A DNA stretch of 64,000 bases, taken from NCBI GenBank assembly GCA_031429355.1, contig JANOZM010000001.1, forward strand, positions 1-64,000. Direction: 5' to 3'. Below, piece by piece: positions 1-9,571 of this stretch. Made by a program: the position numbers and the translations under genes. The DNA comes from JANOZM01 sp031429355. Lineage in GTDB: Bacteria; Pseudomonadota; Gammaproteobacteria; Burkholderiales; Burkholderiaceae_E. The notes below the pieces were generated by a model. That model ran no database searches and was not told where the DNA came from. It worked only from the letters and a program-made list of their open reading frames with translations. Numbering within the stretch: the first letter of the stretch is position 1; every line of letters starts with the position of its first letter.

Positions 1-1345
<1,345 letters not shown>

Positions 1346-1365
<20 letters not shown>

Positions 1366-2512
1366 AACGACAAAACATCCGGCAAAGCAGTCGTCGAGTG
1401 GAGATTTTGAGGCTCTTGTTTCTTCAGTCGTTCAAATTCATCAAAGGGCGCATGCCTATGCTGCGAAGGCTGTCAATATCGCTCTTACAACCCGAAATTG
1501 GATGATTGGGAGGCAGATTGTTGAGTTTGAGCAAAACGGGCAAGATCGAGCTGCCTACGGTAAACGCCTTTTGCCAGAATTAGCCCAGCGCCTCACAATT
1601 GTCGGACTAAAACGGGTTGATACACGCGAACTTAGGCGCTTTCGGCAGCTATATATTGTCTATCCGCAGATTCGGGAGACACTGTCTCCCGAATTACTTG
1701 CCGAGCCTAGTTTAATGCCATTTCCATCGCTGGTGGAGGCCACTGTAACAAAACCGGAGACGCTGTCTCCCGAATCGACAATTTCGAACATCTTGCATCG
1801 ATTGTCATATTCACACTTTGCCGAACTACAAGAGCTCGCATATGAAACCCAGCGCCGCTTCTACGAACTAGAATGCATTCGGGGTAACTGGTCAGTACGA
1901 GAACTGCGCCGCCAAATCGCCAGTCTTTACTTTGAGCGAAGCGGCTTATCCACCGACAAAACTAAACTTTCTGCAAAGGCCCACGAAGGAGCCGAAACAC
2001 TAAATCCGGCAAATTTCATTCGAGATCCTTACATTTTTGAATTTCTTGGCCTCCGCGCTAAAGACACAATGGGTGAGTCCGATTTAGAGGACGCGCTGCT
2101 AGATCGTCTTCAAGAATTTTTGCTTGAAATGGGCCACGGCTTCTGTTTTGAAGCCCGCCAAAAGCGAATTCTGATCGGAGACGAATATTTTTTTGTAGAC
2201 CTCGTTTTTTACCACCGAATTCTTAAGTGCCACGTGCTTGTGGAACTTAAAACCCAAGCGTTTTCGCATGAAAACTTAGGACAACTAAATACCTATGTGG
2301 CCTACTATAAAAAATACGAGATGACTGCTGGCGATCAGCCGCCGATTGGTATTTTGTTATGCACACGCAAAAACGAAGCATTAGTTGAATTCGCGCTAGG
2401 TGAAGTGACCAACAGCCTTTTCGTTTCGAACTATGCAGTCGAAATGCCAGATAAAGCGACAATGGAAAAATTCCTGAACCGTCTTGAAAAGGAGTTTGGC
2501 AATGAAGTCTAA
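1346..2512 (+). CDS. DUF1016 (YhcG-like) PD-(D/E)XK nuclease family protein
   Basis: The protein has 388 residues. The N-terminal two thirds are helical and match the DUF1016 N-terminal region. The C-terminal third is a PD-(D/E)XK-type nuclease fold with D285 in FVDLVF and E300-L-K302 in VELK, spaced as in active members. The family is often found inside type I restriction loci, and its biochemical role is not well settled. The ATG at 1346 lies within the last codons of hsdM, so translation is probably coupled. The 3' end overlaps the next small gene by 11 bases. Family assignment rests on the domain layout and the visible catalytic residues; a role in DNA cleavage or in helping the R-M complex is inferred. 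Confidence 0.85.
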
Positions 2513-2864
2513 AAAAACTGAAAGCTTTGCTACGCAGTCGGTGACTTACGACGCAACAATGACCGATATTGTGGGAATAGTTTCTTCGCTTAGAGATTTG
2601 CAATTGCAAACCTTGCGTGGCCTCGCGCCTGTCGTTAACGACATCATTCAAGATCGCTGCCTCGATGCTCAGCACATACAGCGAACACTTGATGCGGTAT
2701 TTGATTGTGCGGGGTTGCCAGAAGGGTTGTTGCTATACAAAAAGCTCTGTAGGTACTACTACGATATCGATCCGGAAACCACTGCTCGGTATGTTTATGA
2801 TTATCGGGATTGGTATGAAAATGACGACACAAGCGATTTAGATGATTCGATTCATGAGCAGTAA
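2502..2864 (+). CDS. Small protein of unknown function in the type I R-M operon
   Basis: A 120-residue protein that I do not recognise. The frame is open from a TTG at 2484, but an AAGGAG ribosome-binding site at about 2489-2494 points to the ATG at 2502. It is largely helical and ends in an acidic tail (DDTSDLDDSIHEQ). There is no signal peptide, membrane segment or catalytic motif. It overlaps the DUF1016 gene by 11 bases and hsdS by 23 bases, so it is part of the same translationally coupled operon. It may be an accessory of the DUF1016 nuclease or of HsdS; that is inference from position only. Confidence 0.75.
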   Translation: MKSKKTESFATQSVTYDATMTDIVGIVSSLRDLQLQTLRGLAPVVNDIIQDRCLDAQHIQRTLDAVFDCAGLPEGLLLYKKLCRYYYDIDPETTARYVYDYRDWYENDDTSDLDDSIHEQ

Positions 2865-4089
2865 GTGGCTGTCGAGCACATGGGGGGAGGAAATTTCGCT
2901 GGAGTATGGAAAGAGCCTGCGTGACTACAACAATGAACGTGGAAAGTATCGTGTTTTTGGAAGCAATGGGCCCATTGGCTGGACTGATAAACCTTTGACA
3001 TCAGGTCCAGGAGTGATACTGGGGCGAAAAGGTGCCTATCGTGGTGTTCAGTTTTGTCAGCAGCCTTTTTTCGTAATCGATACCGCGTATTTCGTTGTTC
3101 CAAAGAAAGAGTCGGATATCAGATGGCTTTATTACGCCATCAAGCACTATAAGCTGGGCGAGATGGATGATGGTTCGCCGATTCCGTCGACGACTCGCGC
3201 CGCTGTATATGTGAGAGATATTGCGGTCCCACCCCTCCCCGAACAAAAAGCCATCGCCGCAATCCTCGGCTCGCTCGACGACAAGATCGAGCTAAACCGA
3301 CGGATGAACGCGACGCTGGAGGCGATGGCGCGGGCGCTGTTCCAGAGCTGGTTCGTGGATTTCGATCCGGTGCGCGCCAAGATGGATGGGCGAGTGCCGG
3401 TTGGGATGGATGCGGAAACTGCGGCGTTGTTTCCGGATAGTTTTGAGGATTCGGCGCTTGGGAAGATTCCGAAGGGATGGGAAATAAAATCGCTCGCCGA
3501 CCTTACGAGTTTGATAACCAAAGGAACTACGCCAACTCAACAGGATTTGCTTGGCGCACGTGACGGCGATGCAAAGATTAACTATGTCAGAGTAAATTCA
3601 CTTGACGATGATGCATTCGTACTCAAAGATAAATTAACAGTAATTTCGGAATCAGTTCATATCGGTGTTTTAAAGCGGTCGATTCTTGAAGTAAATGACA
3701 TTTTGTACACGATTGCTGGAACAATTGGTCGAATTTCGTTAGTGGAAGATTGGCTTGTACCAGCCAATACTAATCAAGCTGTTGCGATAGTTCGTTCCCG
3801 AGAGGAAATTCCACCTAATTTTCTTTTTTTGGCGATGAGGCACGAAAACGTTCGCGAAGAACTTCAAAATAACGTAGTTCATGCAGTTCAAGCGAATCTC
3901 AGTTTGGGTATGTTGTCCAAAGTACGTCTAGTTGTTCCAACGATTCGTGATTTGCCAAAACTATTTTTGGCGATTGACTTGCATTGCACGCAAATCAGCG
4001 CTAACCGATCACAATCTCGAAACCTCAAAACCCTGCGTGACGCTTTGCTACCAAAGTTGCTAAGTGGGGAAATACAATTAAAAAAATAG
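2842..4089 (+). CDS. hsdS: Type I restriction enzyme specificity subunit HsdS
   Basis: The 415-residue subunit recognises the bipartite target. It has two target recognition domains (about residues 1-130 and 210-370). They are separated by a conserved helical spacer (about 132-185, beginning LPEQKAIAAILGSLDDKI) and closed by a second conserved region (about 394-413, LKTLRDALLPKLLSGEI). The two similar conserved blocks mark the usual circular two-repeat architecture. The spacer DNA (about 3235-3480) is clearly richer in G and C than the TRD-coding parts, consistent with TRD shuffling. The start may be ATG 2842 or ATG 2854; both overlap the preceding gene. The full-length frame suggests a functional subunit. 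Confidence 0.95.
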   Translation: MIRFMSSKWLSSTWGEEISLEYGKSLRDYNNERGKYRVFGSNGPIGWTDKPLTSGPGVILGRKGAYRGVQFCQQPFFVIDTAYFVVPKKESDIRWLYYAIKHYKLGEMDDGSPIPSTTRAAVYVRDIAVPPLPEQKAIAAILGSLDDKIELNRRMNATLEAMARALFQSWFVDFDPVRAKMDGRVPVGMDAETAALFPDSFEDSALGKIPKGWEIKSLADLTSLITKGTTPTQQDLLGARDGDAKINYVRVNSLDDDAFVLKDKLTVISESVHIGVLKRSILEVNDILYTIAGTIGRISLVEDWLVPANTNQAVAIVRSREEIPPNFLFLAMRHENVREELQNNVVHAVQANLSLGMLSKVRLVVPTIRDLPKLFLAIDLHCTQISANRSQSRNLKTLRDALLPKLLSGEIQLKK

Positions 4090-4092
4090 AAT

Positions 4093-6627
4093 ATGCCCTC
4101 TCATTCAGACGCTATTGGTTTTCTAAACGAACTTTCGCAAGAGACTGATGAACCGTGGTTCAAAATGGTTTGCGACCTCGTCTCCGTGCTGGGCGTTAGC
4201 GTGTTGGATGAACAGTTCAACAGCGAGTTGTTTGCAATTTACACTAACAAAGCGAGTTATGTTGGCATTAGAGCAGGAACTCCAAGTGTCATTTCGCCCC
4301 CAAGTTCAACGACGGACTTCTTAGAAAAGTTAAGCAACTTTCAAAACTTTAAACTTCTTGGGAATGAGCTTGAATTAAATCTTACTAAGCGAATTTCAGT
4401 GATTTTTGGAACGAACGGAAGTGGTAAATCTAGCCTTTGCGAATCACTTAAGGTCTTAGCAAAACCAGAGTCGCCGCTTCGGCCGCTTCATAATGTGAGA
4501 CCCGATGCGATTTCATTGACTCCGCAGTTTCAGTATAAATTTAGAAGTAACGCCGTAACTCAGAATTGGTCGAAAGCGGCTGGGTTTGGGGCAAGACAGG
4601 GAACTTTAAAGTATTTCGATACAGCTCTTGCGGTTCAAATTATTAAAAGTGAAATGCAACCCGGGCGAGTAGTAGCACTCTTTCCGTTCAAACTTCATGT
4701 TTTCGAGCATGTCAATTCAATCACCATAAAGTTCCGCGAGACTTTGCAAAAAGCGCAGGCAGAAAATGCCGCCAAGCTTGAGTTGGATCTTCGAGAAATA
4801 TCGCGCACCTTTGAAAAGTTTGAAGAAAGCCCCCTTGCGCAGCTAGGTGCTCAAACAGTGGCGGCTTTGCCTGAACAAATTCGTATTGGAGAAATGTTTA
4901 CGGAAGAAACAGCTTTGGCTTCAAAAATTTCGCACGCGGTTGAGTTAGAAAAAGCCACTTCTGAAGAGGGACTCAAATTAGTTCGCACCGAATACCGCGA
5001 GCTTGAGTTGTTATTGAAATCTCTAACCAGCCTTATAAATGCTGCCGTAGAGATGTGGTCAATCGAGCCAGCAAAAAAAGCCCAGCTACTTATAAAAAAA
5101 CAGTTTGCTCAAGCGGAGCTCGCAAGCACGATTATTTCTAGAGATGAAAACTTAGATCTTTTTTTGCCGCTGCTTCGAGCAGGTCATTCCGTATGTAATT
5201 TTGATAACCCTTCGCAAGATACATGTCCCCTTTGCAAGCAAACCCTAGAAATTAAAGCGAAGGAGCTATTTAAGCGTTATCACGAAATGCTAGTCAGTCA
5301 GCTTGAAACTGAGATCAATTCGCTCAAAGTTGAGGTCGCCAAAGCGACTAGTATTGGGGAAACCATTGTCAATCTCGACCGAAGTTCTTTCACTCATTGT
5401 TCTGCTTTGACCGTTGAGATTTTGACAACAATTGCGGAAAGAACGCAATTAATAACTGGTAACTGCAATGTAACCACCGAACCTTCAGGCGTCGCTCGGT
5501 CAGCACTTGAAACATTGAAGATTCAAGTTGCGAAACTGGTTGAAATGACAGAGGCTAAAAAAGCCGCAATTGATTTAGCTGTACAAAGTCGCGAAGTCGT
5601 TTTGAAACAATTGGTAACTATTCGCAGCGAAATAGATTCGCTGAAATATGCCCAAGCCATTAAGTCAAAGCTTGATTTGTTAAAAATTGCACAGCGGCGT
5701 GCCGGAAACGCAGATTTTTGGAACAAAAGGCTTCCCAGTTTTTCTCGGTTATTAAAGAGTCTTACTGACAAGGCAAAGTATGCCTATGAAAAATTAGTTG
5801 TACCTGATTTTGAGTCGCGCCTTAATGACGAATACGTCGCTTTAGCCGAAAAGCCAATGGCGGAATTTAGAGTCGTTTTAGCACGCAAAGGTGCTGATGC
5901 ATCAGTAAATTTGTTGCCGAAGATCGGCGGACATCAGATTGAATCCGTTTTGAGCGAGGGAGAGCAAAGGCTCCATTCCCTTGCGTTGTATTTTGCGGAG
6001 CTTAAAACAAGCCCGCAATCGGTACTAGTGTTTGACGACCCGATTTCAAGTTTTGACTATAACTATGTGACAAACTATTGCCGACGCCTCCGAGACTTTT
6101 CGCAAATTCACCCCGATAAGCAGATCATAATTATGACGCATAGTTGGGAGTTTTTCGTTCAAATTCAAACGACGCTTAAGCAAGCTCAACTTGAATCTCA
6201 GCTTTCTGTTTTGGTGCTTGAAAACCGCTCGTCAGTTGCGAATTACAGCGAAAAAATTGATGAACTGAAAACGGACATTTCTGCAATTCTTAATGCTACT
6301 GGTGAACCTTCAGAAATTTTGAAAGAGGAGACTGCAGGAAAAATGCGCCGTTTGATGGAGGCTGTTGTTAATACCCATGTCTTTGCTAACCAACGGTACC
6401 AGTTCAAACAAAAAGCACTGCAAATTTCGGCTTACTTAAATTTCACGAAGGTTGTTGCCCTTCTACCAGCGGAAGCAACGATATTTGGTGATCTTTACGG
6501 GAAGTTGAGCATTACCGTGCATGATGACCCACGCAACGCTTATGTAAATACTGATAAGTTAATGTTTCGCAGCCGATATGACCAAATCTTAGCTATCGAG
6601 GCGGCAATAGTCTCTCGGCGACCGTGA
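4093..6627 (+). CDS. RloC-like zinc-hook ATPase, candidate tRNA anticodon nuclease
   Basis: The 844-residue protein has a Rad50/ABC-type ATPase head split by a long coiled coil. Walker A is G106-TNGSGKS. A single zinc-hook motif C378-P-L-C381 lies mid coiled coil. The ABC signature is L620-SEGEQ, Walker B is LVFDD (D648, D649) and the switch His is H683 in MTHSW. After the head comes R752/R753-(x)-E756 and, 54 residues after the Glu, H810 in VHDDP. RloC and PrrC are known to have an Arg-x3-Glu...His anticodon-nuclease triad, and PrrC genes sit inside type I hsd loci as here. Coiled coil plus CxxC favours RloC over PrrC. Nuclease activity is inferred; a plain AAA/RecF-like defence ATPase is the alternative. 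Confidence 0.75.
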   Translation: MPSHSDAIGFLNELSQETDEPWFKMVCDLVSVLGVSVLDEQFNSELFAIYTNKASYVGIRAGTPSVISPPSSTTDFLEKLSNFQNFKLLGNELELNLTKRISVIFGTNGSGKSSLCESLKVLAKPESPLRPLHNVRPDAISLTPQFQYKFRSNAVTQNWSKAAGFGARQGTLKYFDTALAVQIIKSEMQPGRVVALFPFKLHVFEHVNSITIKFRETLQKAQAENAAKLELDLREISRTFEKFEESPLAQLGAQTVAALPEQIRIGEMFTEETALASKISHAVELEKATSEEGLKLVRTEYRELELLLKSLTSLINAAVEMWSIEPAKKAQLLIKKQFAQAELASTIISRDENLDLFLPLLRAGHSVCNFDNPSQDTCPLCKQTLEIKAKELFKRYHEMLVSQLETEINSLKVEVAKATSIGETIVNLDRSSFTHCSALTVEILTTIAERTQLITGNCNVTTEPSGVARSALETLKIQVAKLVEMTEAKKAAIDLAVQSREVVLKQLVTIRSEIDSLKYAQAIKSKLDLLKIAQRRAGNADFWNKRLPSFSRLLKSLTDKAKYAYEKLVVPDFESRLNDEYVALAEKPMAEFRVVLARKGADASVNLLPKIGGHQIESVLSEGEQRLHSLALYFAELKTSPQSVLVFDDPISSFDYNYVTNYCRRLRDFSQIHPDKQIIIMTHSWEFFVQIQTTLKQAQLESQLSVLVLENRSSVANYSEKIDELKTDISAILNATGEPSEILKEETAGKMRRLMEAVVNTHVFANQRYQFKQKALQISAYLNFTKVVALLPAEATIFGDLYGKLSITVHDDPRNAYVNTDKLMFRSRYDQILAIEAAIVSRRP

Positions 6628-6769
6628 GGTGACGATTCTTGAAAACACTATTTGACGGCTTTTGGAAACTTGCCAAAGGCATTTAGATAGCCCATGCCAG
6701 ATGAGCAAAACAAAATCGACCCGCCCTAATCGCGCTTTAAAAACCAAAACAGGCGCAGTAGTGCACTAA

Positions 6770-7440
6770 TCAGCAGCTGAATACCTAACCTTTGTAGCCG
6801 CCAGCGTCAACGCCGAGGCTAGTATTGAAATGCACTACGAAGACGAAACATTTGGCTCACGCAAAAGTTGATGGCAACGCTTTACGATGTGTCTGTACCT
6901 GCCACCAATCAGCACCTAAAACTCATTATTATCGACAACGAACTAGAAAAGCTATCAGTTGTTAAGCAATACTTAACAACTGCTGCTGATGGCAACGGTT
7001 ACCAGGCTAAGCACTACAGCTTGCAAGCGATTATTGTCGTTGGCTTTAAGATCGAGAACGAGCGGGCCGTTCAGTTTCGCAAATGGGCCAACCAAATCGT
7101 TAAGGATTACACCATCCGAGGGTGGGCTATGGATTCCCTGCGCCTAAAGAACGGTGGTACGTTTACGGATGAATTCTTCGAACGCCAGCTTGAGAAAGTT
7201 CGCGAAATACGGCTTTATGAACGAAAGTTTTACCAGAAAATTACCGATATATATTCAACCGCGCTTGACCACGGCGCGGCCGCAACCGCAACCAAGCGAG
7301 TCTTCCCAGCAGTGCAAAACAAGACGCACTACGCGATGCATGGTCAAACAGCGGCAGAGGTAATAGCGGATTGAGCGAATCATAGCCAAGAAAATATGGG
7401 CTGACTACAGATGCAGTGCAGGGTTATTGAGTGAATATTG
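6770..7440 (+). pseudogene. Decayed RhuM-family gene
   Basis: Pieces of a RhuM-like protein can be read across this stretch. An N-terminal part (EYLTFVAASVN, then HYEDETF) runs from about 6779 to 6850. Loss of one base near 6850 (TTTGG where TTTTGG is expected) breaks the frame before a WLTQ-type helix-turn-helix start. The main part continues from 6868 to 7374 (168 codons, containing TTAADG, VGFK and QNKTHYAMHGQTAAEV). A TGA at 7372 falls where family members read Arg, and beyond it more in-frame stops appear. The intact homologue lies about 1.3 kb downstream. I read this as an older, inactivated copy rather than a short functional gene. Confidence 0.75.
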
Positions 7441-7480
7441 CACAGGTGCAGCCTAAAACCCACTTTTTCAGCCGTTCAGG

Positions 7481-7544
7481 TTAACTTTTTACTAATTTGG
7501 TAACGAAAAACCGATACCATGTTAAATAAATTAACTTTTATTAA
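7481..7544. repeat. Pair of TTAACTTTT direct repeats upstream of the fic gene
   Basis: TTAACTTTTTACTAA at 7481-7495 and TTAACTTTTATTAA at 7531-7544 are near-identical AT-rich direct repeats 50 bases apart, about five helical turns. The second ends 15 bases before the fic start codon. They could be operator sites for the winged-helix domain of the Fic protein or for RhuM; no direct evidence beyond sequence and position. Confidence 0.35.
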
Positions 7545-7559
7545 CTTGATGAATCCCTC

Positions 7560-8645
7560 ATGTTAACTGCAACTTACGCCATACCCGCATTACCACCACC
7601 TAATGTGGATTTCGACGCGCCCGAAATACTAAAGCAGCTAGCAAAGGCCCATCGGCATTTGGCAGAGCTTAAAGGCTGTGCAAAAAGCATTCCTAACCAA
7701 GCTATCCTAATCAATACGTTAGCTCTGCAAGAGGCTAAGGCAAGCTCGGAAATCGAAAGTTACGTCACCACGCAAGACGAGCTATTTCAAGCGGATTTAC
7801 AGCTATCCCAAGCGATCTCGCCCGCAGCCAAAGAAGTGTCGCGCTACCGAGAAGCGCTCAAATACGGTTTTATGCAGATGCAGACTCAACAAGGCTTGTT
7901 AACGAACGGTACGCTAATTGCACTTTTTCAAATGCTAAAGGCGAGCGCAGAAGGGTTTCGCCGAGCGCCTGGTACCGTACTTAAAAATGATAAAACTGGC
8001 AAAACGATTTTTGTACCACCGCAAGACGCGACACAAATTCAACATCACATGGATGCGCTAGAGCAATTCGTTAATTCGCCAGACGATTTGGACGGCATTA
8101 TCAAAATGGCGCTGGTCCACCACCAATTTGAAAGTATTCATCCCTTTAGTGTTGGTAACGGCCGCGTTGGGCGAATTTTATGTGTTCTGTGCCTGACTCA
8201 ATCAGGCCTGCTCGATTCGCCCGTGCTGTATTTGTCTCGTTACATTAACCAACATAAATCGGATTACTACCGTTTGTTGTAAGCCGTACGTGATCAAGGA
8301 GTTTGGCACGACTGGATCGTTTTTATGTTGCAAGCCGTGGCGAGCACAGCGCAGAGCACTGTTCTATTGGTCGAAGGTATGCGAACGCTAATGGCGAATA
8401 CAAAAAAACGTTTGCGCTCTGAATTTCCTAATTTGTACTCGCAAGATTTACTAAATAATTTATTTCGACACCCATACACCCGTATTGAATTCTTGCAGCG
8501 CGATTTAGGCGTTTCTCGGCAGACCGCTGCTAAGTATTTAAAGCAACTTGCAAGTACAGGTGTTTTACTTGAACACGCAAAGGGCAAACATATTTATTTC
8601 ATTAATGTTGAATTGGTGAAGTTACTTTCAATGGGTGATGAATAA
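7560..8645 (+). pseudogene. Fic/DOC family protein with C-terminal winged helix, interrupted by one in-frame stop
   Basis: Fic proteins transfer AMP (sometimes other groups) to target hydroxyls. The reading frame codes for 361 residues but has a TAA at 8280-8282 (codon 241), directly after KSDYYRLL where relatives usually have Gln-Ala-Val-Arg; CAA to TAA is the simplest change. The same frame continues without a gap to 8645. Present are an N-terminal Fic-N region with a likely class II inhibitory segment (S62-S-E-I-E66-S67, with Ser where Gly or Asn is usual) and the full catalytic loop H194-PFSVGNGRVGR. After the stop comes a winged-helix domain (about 297-350). The truncated 240-residue product keeps the active site but loses the last Fic helices and the DNA-binding domain. 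The stop codon overlaps the ATG of rhuM. Confidence 0.8.
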
Positions 8646-9571
8646 TGGCCCATTTAAAGAGAGTTACTGGTCCGCTGCCCCAGCGCGGGCAATTTCTCGT
8701 TTATCCGACCCAAGATGGAAGGCTAAAAGTCGACGTTCGTTTTGACGGCAACATGGCATGGCTAACGCAGCAACAAATGGCCGAGTTGTTTCAAACGACT
8801 AAGCAAAACATCGGAAAGCATCTAAAAAACATCTTCGCAGAGGGCGAACTAGCTGAGCAATCAGTTGTAAACGAATCGTTTACAACTGCCGCCGATGGAA
8901 AAAATTACGAGACACGCTTTTACAACTTGGACGCTATCATCTCCGTCGGATATCGAGTTAAAAGCTCAGTTGCTATTCGCTTCCGAATTTGGGCAACCCA
9001 ACAGCTTCGCGAATACATGAGAAAAGGCTTTTTGCTAGACGACGAGCGCTTAAAGAACCCTGACCAACCTTTCAATTATTTTGAAGAGCTGACGCAGTGC
9101 ATTCAAGACATCCGCACTTCTGAGCGCCGTCTCGACCAAAAAATTACGGACATCTATGCGACCAGTATTGATTACGATCCGACCCAAGAAGTTAGCCTAA
9201 ATTTTTTCAAAACGGTACAAAATAAAGTTCATTGGGCAATTACAGGTGAGACAGCAGCAGAAATTATTCACGGGCGAGCCGATGGAAACAAGCCCAATCA
9301 CATATCAGATTGGGGTGACAAACTGAATGGTTTCTTAACATTAAATGATCGTAGCATCTTGTCTTATGCAGGACATATTGCTCATGAGATGGCACTTACA
9401 AATGCAGAGTCGGAATACGAGCAATTTAAACTGCAGAATGAAAGCGTACCTCGACAAGTAGACAACGATTTTGAGCGAGCATTGGTAGACATACAAAATA
9501 TGTCTTCAACCCAGAAAACCAAAGCACCAGAGCTTCATCGCAAGCTCACACCGAAATGTGGAAATAGCTAA
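8645..9571 (+). CDS. rhuM: RhuM family protein
   Basis: A 308-residue intact member of the RhuM family, named after a Salmonella pathogenicity-island gene and often found in type I R-M loci. It has a helix-turn-helix-like N-terminal part (residues about 38-70, AWLTQQQMAELFQTTKQNIGKHL), then TTAADGKNYETRFY, VGYRVKSSVAIRFRIWATQQL and QNKVHWAITGETAAEIIHGRAD. No signal peptide is visible, so the protein is probably cytoplasmic. The ATG overlaps the fic stop and its own stop overlaps the hsdR ATG (TAATG), which ties it to hsdR expression. The molecular function is not established; a toxin or regulator role is inferred from its neighbours. Confidence 0.85.
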   Translation: MAHLKRVTGPLPQRGQFLVYPTQDGRLKVDVRFDGNMAWLTQQQMAELFQTTKQNIGKHLKNIFAEGELAEQSVVNESFTTAADGKNYETRFYNLDAIISVGYRVKSSVAIRFRIWATQQLREYMRKGFLLDDERLKNPDQPFNYFEELTQCIQDIRTSERRLDQKITDIYATSIDYDPTQEVSLNFFKTVQNKVHWAITGETAAEIIHGRADGNKPNHISDWGDKLNGFLTLNDRSILSYAGHIAHEMALTNAESEYEQFKLQNESVPRQVDNDFERALVDIQNMSSTQKTKAPELHRKLTPKCGNS

